Assembly (NCBI RefSeq): GCF_014203235.1
Contig: NZ_JACHIN010000010.1
Span: 62,001-126,000 of the forward strand
From: Nonomuraea endophytica
GTDB taxonomy: Bacteria > Actinomycetota > Actinomycetes > Streptosporangiales > Streptosporangiaceae
DNA length: 64,000 nucleotides
Direction of reading: 5' to 3'
Position numbers and translations under genes: made by a program. The notes below the pieces were generated by a model. The model worked only from the letters and a program-made list of their open reading frames with translations, was not told the DNA's origin and searched no databases. Position 1 is the stretch's first letter, and each line of letters opens with the position of its first letter. Of this stretch, positions 30,894 to 38,930 are shown piece after piece.

Positions 30894-32525
30894 TTGAACA
30901 CCTTCCCGTCCGCCGAGGCCCTTGAGCACACCCTCGGCGACCCCCATCTGCCGAACGGCCCGCTCACCTACGCCGCCGCCATGGCCGGTGACCGCGCGGA
31001 ACGCCGTCCGCACGCCTCCCTGGACCGCCTGCGCGGCTGGGGCTACCCGGCGTTCCTGGTGCCCGCCGCGCTCGGCGGCCGCCTCACCTCGCTGGAGGAA
31101 CTGCTCGCGCTGGCCCGCGTCGTCGCCAGACGCGACCCCACCGCCGCCCTGATCGCCACCTCGCCCTGGATGGCCGGCGTCCCCGTCTGGCAGGCCGGCA
31201 CCCCCGCCCAGCAGCGCGCCTACGCCGACGCAGCCCTGCGCGGCCAGTGGTCGGCGCTGTCCCTGCGGGAGCCGGGCTCGCACGGGCCGCAGGAGAACGT
31301 CGCCGACACGCTCACCGCCTGCCGCGCCGACGGCGGCTACCGCCTTGAGGGCACCGCGACCATGGTCAGCGACGTGCGCATGGCCCGCTTCGCCTGCCTG
31401 CAGGCCCGCGAGCCCGAGACCGGCGCCGACACGATGCTGCTCACCGACCTGGAGCAGCTGCCCACCGCCGGGTACGAGCTGCTGCCCCGCGTGTCCACGC
31501 ACGGAGTGCGCGGCGCCGACGTGGCCGGCATCCGCTTCCACGGCGCGTTCGTGCCCGCCTCGGCGGTGCTCGGCCGTCCCGGCGGCGGCGCCGACCTCAC
31601 CGGCCGTTCGCTCGCCACGATCAGGACCGTCCTGCCCGCCTTCGGCCTCGGCGCCCTCGACACCGGCCTGCGCTGCGCCTTCGACTTCCTGCGCCACCAG
31701 CGGGTGCACCGCGGCCGCGCCGTCGACCTGCCGCCCGTACGCGCCGAACTGGCCGCCGCCTACCTCGACCTGCGCGTCGCCGAGACCGTGGCGAGCACCT
31801 GCGCCCGCCTCCTGCAGCGCCTGCCCGCGATCGCGCCCGTCTCCTCCGCCGTCGCCAAATACCTGGTCCCGCACCTGGCCGAACAGCGGCTGCGCCGGTT
31901 GGCCGGCGTCCTCGGCCCCCGCTACCTGCTGCGCCAGGACCACTGGTCGGGCATCTTCGACAAGCTGCTGCGCGACGCGCGGCTGTTCGTCCTGCTGCAC
32001 GGCGCCGCCCACGACATGCTCGGCACGCTCGCCGCCCAGCTGTCCTGCCTCGACGGGCCGGCCGCCGACCCGCGCCGCGCCGATCCGGCCTTCCTGCCCG
32101 TGTGCGTGGCGCCGCCGTACCCCTCGGGGCTGCGCGCGCTCGCCGTCGCGAGCGGAAACGACCCCGTCACGGCGGCACTCGACGAGGTGTGTACGGCGCT
32201 GCGCACTCACGAGCCCGCCCTGGCCGGAGCGGCGGCCTCGCTGCAGGCCGAAGGCGCCCGGCTGCGCGCCGACGCCCGCGAGCCCGCCGATCCCGGCAGC
32301 GAGCGGGGCCAGCGCGCCGGGGAACGCTACGCCCGGGTCTTCGCCGCGCTCTGCCTGGCCAGACGGCACCTGGCCGGAGAACGGCTGCACTGGCTGGCGC
32401 CCGCGCTCACCGCCGTGCTGCGCCCCGGCACGCCGCTGCCCGCCGAGAACGTCGAGAGCCTGTTCCTGGAGCTGGCCATGGAGTACGCCGGCCGGTCCGC
32501 GCTGTCACTGTCGCGGCCGGCCTGA
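30894..32525 (+). CDS. Acyl-CoA dehydrogenase-like flavoprotein (first of two)
   Basis: A 543-residue protein of acyl-CoA dehydrogenase shape: N-terminal helical domain (YPAFLVPAALGGRLTSLEELLALARVVARRDPTAALIA, of which GGRLTSLEE is the most telling), a middle beta part (WSALSLREPGSHGPQENVADTL, YRLEGTATMVSDV) and a helical C-terminal half. It is longer than the usual 380-400 residues, with an extra helical C-terminal region of about 140 residues. The TTG start is set by AGGAGA six bases upstream. The neighbouring protein is a clear paralogue. With the upstream carrier protein it may oxidise a carrier-bound acyl chain. Confidence 0.78.
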   Translation: MNTFPSAEALEHTLGDPHLPNGPLTYAAAMAGDRAERRPHASLDRLRGWGYPAFLVPAALGGRLTSLEELLALARVVARRDPTAALIATSPWMAGVPVWQAGTPAQQRAYADAALRGQWSALSLREPGSHGPQENVADTLTACRADGGYRLEGTATMVSDVRMARFACLQAREPETGADTMLLTDLEQLPTAGYELLPRVSTHGVRGADVAGIRFHGAFVPASAVLGRPGGGADLTGRSLATIRTVLPAFGLGALDTGLRCAFDFLRHQRVHRGRAVDLPPVRAELAAAYLDLRVAETVASTCARLLQRLPAIAPVSSAVAKYLVPHLAEQRLRRLAGVLGPRYLLRQDHWSGIFDKLLRDARLFVLLHGAAHDMLGTLAAQLSCLDGPAADPRRADPAFLPVCVAPPYPSGLRALAVASGNDPVTAALDEVCTALRTHEPALAGAAASLQAEGARLRADAREPADPGSERGQRAGERYARVFAALCLARRHLAGERLHWLAPALTAVLRPGTPLPAENVESLFLELAMEYAGRSALSLSRPA

Positions 32526-32540
32526 CCCTGAGGAGAGCGC

Positions 32541-34106
32541 ATGGACGAGGCGATCACCCGCGCGCTGGCGGTCGCCGCCCAGCTCGACCGGGCGCTGGCC
32601 GACCCCATGGACGAGCGCAACCCCGCCTCCTTCCACGCCGCCGTCCGCGCCGACCGCGACGCCCGCTTCCCCCGGCACCTGTGCGGGTCGGCGCTGGCGT
32701 GGGGGCTGGCCGAGTACCTGATCCCGGCGGTCTCCGGCGGCAGGCTCACCTCGCTGGAGGAGGCCTTCGCCCTGTTCAGGGTGCTGGCCAGGCGCGACCT
32801 CACCGCCGCCACCACGATCGCGGCCAGTTTCCTGTCGGCGCTGCCCGTCTGGCGCGACGGCAGCCAGTCGCAGCGCAGGGCCGTGGCCGGGCTGCTGCGT
32901 GAGCACGAGCTGATGGGACTGCCGGTGGGCGAGGCCGAGCAGGGCGTGGACATCCTGGCCCGCGAGATCGCCGCCTTCGGCGACCGGCACGCTTGGCGGC
33001 TGGACGGGCGTACGTCGCTGATCGACAACGGCAGCCACGCCGCCGGGACGACGGTGCTGGCCCGTACGGGTGACGGGCCCACGACCTTTCTGCTGCTGCG
33101 CGGGGACGGCGAGCACTGGTGGTTCCAGCCCGCGCACGAGGCGCACGGCCTGCGCGGCGGCGCGCTCAGCCGGCTCACCCTGGCCGGGGTGCCCGCCGGG
33201 GACGCGCAGGTGGTCGGCGGGCTCGGGCAGGGACTGGCCACGGCCGGACGCACGTTGCCGGTGGCACGGCTGCTGGTCGCTGCACTGGCCCTCGGGGCCC
33301 TCGACACCTGCCTGCGGGCGGCACTGCCGTACGCGGAGGGGACGCTTGAGCCCGGCACGTCGCGCCAAGGGGAGCCCGCCGTGGCAGGGGAGGTCGTGCT
33401 TGGGCGGCGGCTCGCGGATGCCTATGCCGATCTGCTGATCGGGGAGGCGGTCTGTCACGAGTTGTGCCGTACCGCGCGTGAGGACCCGCATGCCTTCGCC
33501 GCCGCCAGCGCCCGGCTCGCCTGCCTGGCGGCGGGGCTGGCGGGGGATGCCGTCGAGACGCTGGCGGGCGCGCTCGGCGGGCCGGGGTACCGGGTCGGCA
33601 TCGTGGAGAAGATGCGCCGCGACAGCGCCGTGGCGGGCGCGCTGGCCGACGACCAGCTGCCTCCCGCGGTGCCCGAGGACGACCTGCCGCCGGACCCGTT
33701 CGTGCCGGTGCCGCCGGAACTGTCCTGGCTCGGGCCGCCGCCTGCCGCACCGCCACCGCGCGAGAACGGCCTGGCCGCCGCGGCCCGGGTGATCGGCGAG
33801 GACGGGCTGCCGGGGCCGCACGCGCCCCGGCTGCTGGAACTGCTCGGCTTCTTCCGCGCCCGCCGCTCCGGCTGCGCGCACGCCGAGGCCGCCGCCGCGT
33901 GTGCCGCCGCGTGGATGCGGGCGCGGGGCAGGGACGGCTACCACATGTGCGGGGGCTGGCTGCTGCTGTGCCTGCGTCGGCTGGCCGTACTCCTGGGTCA
34001 GGAGCAGCCCGAGGACGCCGGCGTGCGCAGAGTCGCGCTGGTACGGCTGCGCAAGGCGGCCGAGCAGCGGCGCCTCTTCTCCGACCACGACGTCGACCTC
34101 GCCTGA
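32541..34106 (+). CDS. Acyl-CoA dehydrogenase-like flavoprotein (second of two)
   Basis: A 521-residue paralogue of the preceding protein, sharing the helical start (GGRLTSLEEAFALFRVLARRDLTAATT, key part GGRLTSLEE), middle part (MGLPVGEAEQGVDIL, WRLDGRTSLIDNGSHAAGTTVLAR) and extended C-terminus. Two diverged dehydrogenase-like subunits next to each other suggest a heteromer. The start lies 15 bases after the previous stop, with a GAGGAG site. The last 24 coding bases are imperfectly repeated just past the stop. It ends the ACP operon; the following spacer has no clear hairpin. Confidence 0.76.
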   Translation: MDEAITRALAVAAQLDRALADPMDERNPASFHAAVRADRDARFPRHLCGSALAWGLAEYLIPAVSGGRLTSLEEAFALFRVLARRDLTAATTIAASFLSALPVWRDGSQSQRRAVAGLLREHELMGLPVGEAEQGVDILAREIAAFGDRHAWRLDGRTSLIDNGSHAAGTTVLARTGDGPTTFLLLRGDGEHWWFQPAHEAHGLRGGALSRLTLAGVPAGDAQVVGGLGQGLATAGRTLPVARLLVAALALGALDTCLRAALPYAEGTLEPGTSRQGEPAVAGEVVLGRRLADAYADLLIGEAVCHELCRTAREDPHAFAAASARLACLAAGLAGDAVETLAGALGGPGYRVGIVEKMRRDSAVAGALADDQLPPAVPEDDLPPDPFVPVPPELSWLGPPPAAPPPRENGLAAAARVIGEDGLPGPHAPRLLELLGFFRARRSGCAHAEAAAACAAAWMRARGRDGYHMCGGWLLLCLRRLAVLLGQEQPEDAGVRRVALVRLRKAAEQRRLFSDHDVDLA

Positions 34107-34111
34107 CCGCG

Positions 34112-34135
34112 GCCTCTTCTCCCACCACGATGTCG
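34112..34135 (+). repeat. Imperfect copy of the preceding gene's 3' end
   Basis: These 24 bases repeat 34072-34095 with two mismatches at a 40-base offset. The original encodes LFSDHDV near the C-terminus; the copy lies after the stop and could encode LFSHHDV in another frame. Confidence 0.8.
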
Positions 34136-34322
34136 GGCCCGCGCCGCAAACTGACCGCCCGGTCAAGGTGCTGTCGTCAATGGTTCACCCTTCGTAACCT
34201 CCGGGCCAGTTTCCTTGGCGATCTCGGCGGACATCCCCATCTCAGAAGCCCGTCAGCCCCTCGGACGCACCCGCTGAGGCCCGCTCCCCACGCGGTGTCC
34301 GGCTCCTTGCCAGGAGGTTGAG

Positions 34323-34493
34323 ATGTTCGCCCTCGTCGCCGCCCTGCTGTTCCTCCTCGCCCTGATCTTCGAGATCGCCAACGTGGCCGTCGGCGGCGTG
34401 ATCACCGTCGCCACGCTCGGCACCGCCGGCCTGCTCTGCGTCGCCCTGCACCTCATGGGCGTCGGCGCCGGCTGGAGCCCCATGAAGAAGTGA
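34323..34493 (+). CDS. Small two-helix membrane protein
   Basis: A 56-residue frame, ATG to TGA, preceded by AGGAGG at five-base spacing. Two hydrophobic helices (FALVAALLFLLALIFEIANVAV and ITVATLGTAGLLCVALHLM) are joined by a glycine turn, and the C-terminus is MKK. Codon use is strongly GC-rich at third positions, as in real genes here, and a strong terminator follows 15 bases later. Function unknown; such short membrane proteins are widespread in actinobacteria. Confidence 0.75.
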   Translation: MFALVAALLFLLALIFEIANVAVGGVITVATLGTAGLLCVALHLMGVGAGWSPMKK

Positions 34494-34508
34494 CCCCGGC
34501 CCTCTCAC

Positions 34509-34542
34509 GGCGAGCCGCACACGTCCCGGTGTGCGGCTCGCC
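34509..34542. terminator. Terminator after the small membrane protein gene
   Basis: A 14-bp perfect stem (GGCGAGCCGCACAC and complement) with a six-base loop. Confidence 0.85.
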
Positions 34543-34593
34543 CGGTTTGCGGCGAGAATCACGGGCAGCATCCCGTGACCGCCAGGAGGGCTC

Positions 34594-35457
34594 TTGTCGC
34601 TCAGACCCCACATCGACGCCGCGCTGGGCAGGCGGCTGGTGGACAGCCAGTTCCCGCAGTGGGCCGGGCTTCCGCTCGACCTCGTGGACCCGGGCGGCTC
34701 CGACCACATGATCTACCGGCTGGGCGAGGAGCTCGCGGTCCGGCTGCCGCGCCATTCCGGCGCCATCGAGCAGGCGGCCAAGGAACTGGAGTGGCTGCCC
34801 CGCCTCGCCCCCCACCTGCCGCTGGCCATCCCGGTGCCGGTCGCGGTGGGCCGGCCGGACTTCGGCTACCCCTGGCCGTGGGCGGTATCGCGCTGGCTGG
34901 AGGGCGAGGTCGCCACCGTGGAGGCACTGGCCGACTCCGGCGAGGCGGCGACGGAACTGGCCGCGTTCCTGCTGGCGCTCCAGGGCTTCGCCGCCGCCCC
35001 CGGTGGCGAGCTGTCCGGGCAGCCGCTGCAAGCCCGCGACCGCTCGACCCGCGCGGCGATCGCCCAGGCCGACGGCGCCTTCGACGGCGCGGCCATGACC
35101 GCGTTGTGGGAGGACGCGCTGGCGGCGCCGGAGTGGGGACGCGACCCGGTGTGGTTCCACGGCGACTTCCACACCGGAAACCTGCTGACCGTCGGCGGCC
35201 GGCTCAGCGCGGTCATCGACTTCGGCGGCCTCGGCGCGGGCGACCCGGCCTGCGACCTGACCATCGCCTACACCCTGATGTCGCCCGGCAGCCGCGCCGC
35301 CTTCCGCACGGCCCTCGGAGTCGACGAGGCCACCTGGCTGCGGGGGCGGGGCTGGGCGCTCACCACCGGGCTGAACGCCTACAACGCCTACGCCGCGGTC
35401 AACCCCCGGGTCGCCGAGCAGACCACCCGCCAGATCACCCAAGCCCTCACCGGCTGA
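34594..35457 (+). CDS. Aminoglycoside phosphotransferase (APH) family kinase
   Basis: A 287-residue kinase-like protein. The catalytic loop reads WFHGDFHTGNLL and the metal-binding segment VIDFGGLGAGDPACDL, both standard for APH-family enzymes; an N-terminal lobe has SDHMIYRLGEELAVRLP with the ATP-binding lysine replaced or shifted (RLPRHS). Such proteins phosphorylate aminoglycosides, macrolides, or small metabolites. The context gives no clue to substrate. The TTG start follows CAGGAGG. Resistance should not be assumed from the family alone. Confidence 0.88.
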   Translation: MSLRPHIDAALGRRLVDSQFPQWAGLPLDLVDPGGSDHMIYRLGEELAVRLPRHSGAIEQAAKELEWLPRLAPHLPLAIPVPVAVGRPDFGYPWPWAVSRWLEGEVATVEALADSGEAATELAAFLLALQGFAAAPGGELSGQPLQARDRSTRAAIAQADGAFDGAAMTALWEDALAAPEWGRDPVWFHGDFHTGNLLTVGGRLSAVIDFGGLGAGDPACDLTIAYTLMSPGSRAAFRTALGVDEATWLRGRGWALTTGLNAYNAYAAVNPRVAEQTTRQITQALTG

Positions 35458-35786
35458 GCCCCCGTTTCAGGCCCCAACACCCGAGCCAGGGCGCCACCAG
35501 CACCCTTCTCACGCCCAGTCCCATGGTCTGGGGGAGATCGAGACGCACGGCTTGGCGGGGATCTTCGCCAGCGGGCTTCGGGCGGCCGCCTCAAGAGGCG
35601 GCGACGGTCTCCGGGGGCCTCGGGGTGGCGGTCTCTTGGGTCGTGGTGGCCTCGGGGTGGCGGCCGCCTCAGAGGTGGTGGTGGTCTCCGGGCTGGCGTT
35701 GGTCGGGGGTGGCGACGGTCTCCGGGGGCGCTGGACTTGGGGTGGTGGCGGTCTCCGGGGGTTGGTGGCCTTGGAGGTGATGGGGG
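35458..35786. other. Gene-free spacer with degenerate GGTCTCCGGG repeats
   Basis: A 329-base stretch between two convergent genes. Its right two thirds are a strongly G/T-biased strand with degenerate repeats; GGTCTCCGGG recurs at 35606, 35683, 35717 and 35750, each in a G/T-rich context (GGTGGCGACGGTCTCC and variants). Long open frames here arise from the repeat and skewed composition; I see no ribosome site or protein-like composition. No perfect terminator hairpin was found. Confidence 0.6.
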
Positions 35787-37208
35787 TCAGGGGAGGGTGA
35801 AGCGGATTTCCCGGGTTGCCGGGTCGGCTTTGGCGAGCCGTACCGTGACACGCTCGCCCAACGGCAGGGCGCCGTCGCAGCGTGCGATCACGGCGGGTTC
35901 CACGAGCTGGACCTGACCGCCGGTGCCGCGCTCGTCCACGTCGATCACCGCCGCCGGGAAGTCCTGGCCGATGCGCTCGCGCAGCAGGAACGCCTCGACC
36001 AGGTCCACGCAGGCCCGCTCCACCCCACCCGCGCGCCGCCCGGTCGCCGACATGACCTCGGGCAGCGCTGGCAGCGCTTCGCGGATCTCGGCGGGGATCG
36101 GCTCGCCTGCCGCCACCGCCAGGCACACCTCGGTGGCGTAGCGGTCCACCAGGCGCCGCAGCGGCGCGGTCACGTGCGCGTAGGGCGCCGCCACCGCGGA
36201 GTGCTCGGCCAGCGCGGGCGGCTCGCCGTCGAAGGCCACGTAGCCGGACCCGCGCAGCAGCACCTTCGACTCCTGCAGGAACGCCGCCTGCTGCGGGTTC
36301 TTGGGGTCGAGGCCGTGCACGACCGAGCCGTAGGAGGCGCCGTCGGGCCAGGGCACGTCCAGCGCCTGCGCCACCCGGCGCACCTTGGCCAGGTCGCCGG
36401 GCCGCGGCGGCGGCAGCACCCGGAGCACGCCGACCTCGGCGTCCAGCATCATGGTGGCGGCCGCCATGCCGGTCAGCAGGGAGATCTGGGCGTTCCACGC
36501 CTCGGCGGGCAGCGGGATGCGGAACTCCAGGCGGTAGCCGTCGCCGTCGGCGACCACCTCCTGCTCGGGCGTCGGCAGGGTGACGCCGCCGCGTTCGCGT
36601 TCCAGCTGCAGGCGCAGCTTGCCGATCTCCTCCAGGAGCGCGAGGGTGCCGTCGGCGGTGCCGGTGTCGGCGGCGGCCTGCACGTAGGCGTAGTCGAGGC
36701 GCTCGCGGCTGCGGACCAGGGCCCGCTGGACGTCGGCGCCGACCATGCGGCCCTCGGCGTCCAGGTCGATCTGCCACACGGCGGCGGGGCGGGTGGTGCC
36801 GGGCAGCAGGCTGGCGGCGCCCTCCGACAGCACCGGCGGATGCAGCGGGACCTTGCCGTCGGGCAGGTAGACGGTCTCGCCCCTGGCGTGGGCCTCGGTG
36901 TCGAGCGCGCCGCCGGGCCGTACGAAGGAGGCGACGTCGGCGATCGCGTACCACACGCGGAAACCGGCGCGCCGGCGCTCCAGGTGGACGGCCTGGTCGA
37001 GGTCCATCGACCCGGGCGGGTCGATGGTGACGAACGGCAGGTCCGTGAGGTCCTTGCGCTCACCGTGGTCCGCGTCCGCGGCGCGCTCGGCCTCGCGGAG
37101 CGCGGCCGGCGCGAACGTCTCCGGCAGCTTCAGCTCCCGCCTGATCCGCTCGAACCCCTCGTCCAGCCGGGCCGGGACCTCGCCTTGCACGCGAATCTTG
37201 GTCGTCAC
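35787..37208 (-). CDS. RNB domain ribonuclease (RNase II/R family, short form)
   Basis: A 473-residue exoribonuclease-like protein dominated by the RNB catalytic domain. The active-site aspartate motif is intact: IDPPGSMDLDQAVHLE near residues 63-78, followed by VWYAIADVASFV and, further on, ERLDYAYVQ and APLRRLVDRYA. The N-terminal cold-shock domains of full RNase II are missing; a short C-terminal beta region (VIDVDERGTGGQVQLVEPAVIARCDG) may act as S1-like RNA-binding part. It degrades single-stranded RNA from the 3' end. Short RNB proteins like this are common in actinobacteria. Confidence 0.9.
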   Translation of the reverse strand: MTTKIRVQGEVPARLDEGFERIRRELKLPETFAPAALREAERAADADHGERKDLTDLPFVTIDPPGSMDLDQAVHLERRRAGFRVWYAIADVASFVRPGGALDTEAHARGETVYLPDGKVPLHPPVLSEGAASLLPGTTRPAAVWQIDLDAEGRMVGADVQRALVRSRERLDYAYVQAAADTGTADGTLALLEEIGKLRLQLERERGGVTLPTPEQEVVADGDGYRLEFRIPLPAEAWNAQISLLTGMAAATMMLDAEVGVLRVLPPPRPGDLAKVRRVAQALDVPWPDGASYGSVVHGLDPKNPQQAAFLQESKVLLRGSGYVAFDGEPPALAEHSAVAAPYAHVTAPLRRLVDRYATEVCLAVAAGEPIPAEIREALPALPEVMSATGRRAGGVERACVDLVEAFLLRERIGQDFPAAVIDVDERGTGGQVQLVEPAVIARCDGALPLGERVTVRLAKADPATREIRFTLP

Positions 37209-37223
37209 AGGGCAAACCTACCC

Positions 37224-38051
37224 TCAGCCCTTGATGGCGCCCTCCTCGACACCGCGGAAGAAGAAGCGCTGCGCCACGCCGAAGACGACCGCGATCGGCA
37301 GGAACGCGATCATGGTTCCGGCCGCGATGAGCCGCGGGTCGGAGCTGAAAGCGCCGCTCAGGTACTGCAGGCCGACCGTCAGCGTGTACTTCTCCGGATT
37401 GGTCAGCACGATCAGCGGCCACAGGAAGTCGTCCCAGGCGCCGATGAACGAGAAGATCACCACCACGCTCAGCATGCCCTTGACGTTCGGCAGCCCGATG
37501 CGGACGAAACGCTGCCACGCGTCGGCGCCGTCGATGATCGCCGCCTCGTCCATCTCGTCCGGGATCGCGGCGAACGCGGTCCGCATGAGCAGCACGTTGA
37601 GCATCGCGATCGCGCCGGGCAGCGCCACGCCGAGCAGGGTGTCGGCCAGGCCCATGCCGCGCACGGTGACGTACTGGGAGATGATCGTCACCTCGCCCGG
37701 CAGGATGAGCGTGCCCAGCGTGAGCCCGAGCAGCAGCTTCATGCCGCGGAAGCGGAGCCTGGCCAGCGCGTACCCGGCCAGCGTGGCGCCGACGGCGTTG
37801 CCGGTCACCGCCATGGCGGCCACGATCAGCGAGTTGGCGATGTAGGACCACACGGGGATGCTGTCGGCGACCCGCGCGTAGTTGTTCAGCGTGGGCTGCT
37901 GCGGCAGGAAGGCCGGGATCTCGGTGAAGATGTCCTCGCCGCTGCCCTTGAGCGAGGTGGACAGCATCCACGCGAACGGGCCCACGGTCAGCACGAGCAC
38001 CAGCAGGAGCAGCGCGTAACGCAGCACGTTCTCGCCGGTGAAGCCGCGCAT
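37224..38051 (-). CDS. Carbohydrate ABC transporter permease (MalG type)
   Basis: A 275-residue inner-membrane permease with about six membrane segments and the EAA loop (DEMDEAAIIDGADAWQRFVRIGLPNVKG; key core EAAIIDGA). It is the second permease of a CUT1 sugar uptake system; its ATG follows directly on the TAG of the first permease (TAGATG), giving tight coupling. No ATPase gene is in the operon, so a shared MsiK-type ATPase, usual in actinomycetes, probably drives it. The gene ends near the RNB gene on the same strand. Confidence 0.92.
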   Translation of the reverse strand: MRGFTGENVLRYALLLLVLVLTVGPFAWMLSTSLKGSGEDIFTEIPAFLPQQPTLNNYARVADSIPVWSYIANSLIVAAMAVTGNAVGATLAGYALARLRFRGMKLLLGLTLGTLILPGEVTIISQYVTVRGMGLADTLLGVALPGAIAMLNVLLMRTAFAAIPDEMDEAAIIDGADAWQRFVRIGLPNVKGMLSVVVIFSFIGAWDDFLWPLIVLTNPEKYTLTVGLQYLSGAFSSDPRLIAAGTMIAFLPIAVVFGVAQRFFFRGVEEGAIKG

Positions 38052-38930
38052 CTACGCCCCCTTCCTGTTGAGCCGCAGCAGCAGGAGCATCGGGCCCACC
38101 GTCACCACGAACAGCACGAGGCTGAGCATCGAGGCGTACCCCAGATGGCCGGTGAAGCCGCGCGAGTACATCTGGATGAGCATCACGACCGACATGTCCT
38201 GGCCGCCGGGGCCGCCGGTGCCGTTCGAGAGCACGTAGAGCTCGGAGAAGACCCGCAGCGCCGAGACCGAGATCAGCACCGACACCAGCAGCATCGTGTT
38301 GCGCACGCCCGGCACCGTGATCGACCGGAACCGGCGCACCGCCCCCGCCCCGTCGACCGCCGCGGCCTCGTGCAGCTCGCGCCGCACGTTCCCCAGCGCC
38401 GACAGGTAGATGACCATGTAGTAGCCCATGCCCTTCCAGATCGTCAGGCTGATCGCGCTGAGCAGCAGCAGCCACCGGTCGGTCAGGAACGGCAGCGGCT
38501 CGGCGATCACCCCGAGCCACTGCGCGAAGCCGTTGATCAGCCCGCGGTCCTCCAGCAGCCACTCCCAGATGAGCGCCACCACCACCGCCGAGGCCACCAC
38601 CGGCGTGTAGAACGTGGTGCGGAAGAACGTGATCCCGGGCAGCTTCTTCTCCACCAGTACGGCCAGCAGCAACGGCAGCAGGGTCAGCACCGGCAGGCAG
38701 ACCAGCATGTAGATCACGCTGTTGAGCAGGGCGGTGGCGAGCTGGTCGTCGTTCAGCGCCCGGCCGAGGTTGGCCAGCCCGGTGAAGTGGCCGCCGCCCA
38801 GCGGCTTGGCGTTGGTGAAGGCCAGCACCACGGTGTTGAACGCCGGCCACAGGTTGAACACCACCAGCCACACCAGGCCGGGCGCGGCGAACAACCACGG
38901 GGTGAACCGGCCCTGGAAGGTCCTGGTCAC
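38052..38930 (-). CDS. Carbohydrate ABC transporter permease (MalF type)
   Basis: A 292-residue permease with six hydrophobic segments beginning at FTPWLFAAPGLVWLVVFNLWPAF and the EAA loop RRELHEAAAVDGAGAVRRFRSITVPG (core EAAAVDGA). It starts at a GTG overlapping the stop of the binding-protein gene (GTGA) and forms the channel with the MalG-type partner. Confidence 0.92.
   Translation of the reverse strand: MTRTFQGRFTPWLFAAPGLVWLVVFNLWPAFNTVVLAFTNAKPLGGGHFTGLANLGRALNDDQLATALLNSVIYMLVCLPVLTLLPLLLAVLVEKKLPGITFFRTTFYTPVVASAVVVALIWEWLLEDRGLINGFAQWLGVIAEPLPFLTDRWLLLLSAISLTIWKGMGYYMVIYLSALGNVRRELHEAAAVDGAGAVRRFRSITVPGVRNTMLLVSVLISVSALRVFSELYVLSNGTGGPGGQDMSVVMLIQMYSRGFTGHLGYASMLSLVLFVVTVGPMLLLLRLNRKGA

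Noticed and set aside
34594..35457. Clear aminoglycoside resistance gene
   Set aside because: APH-family motifs are present, but the family is broad and the N-terminal ATP site is weak, so resistance is not claimed.
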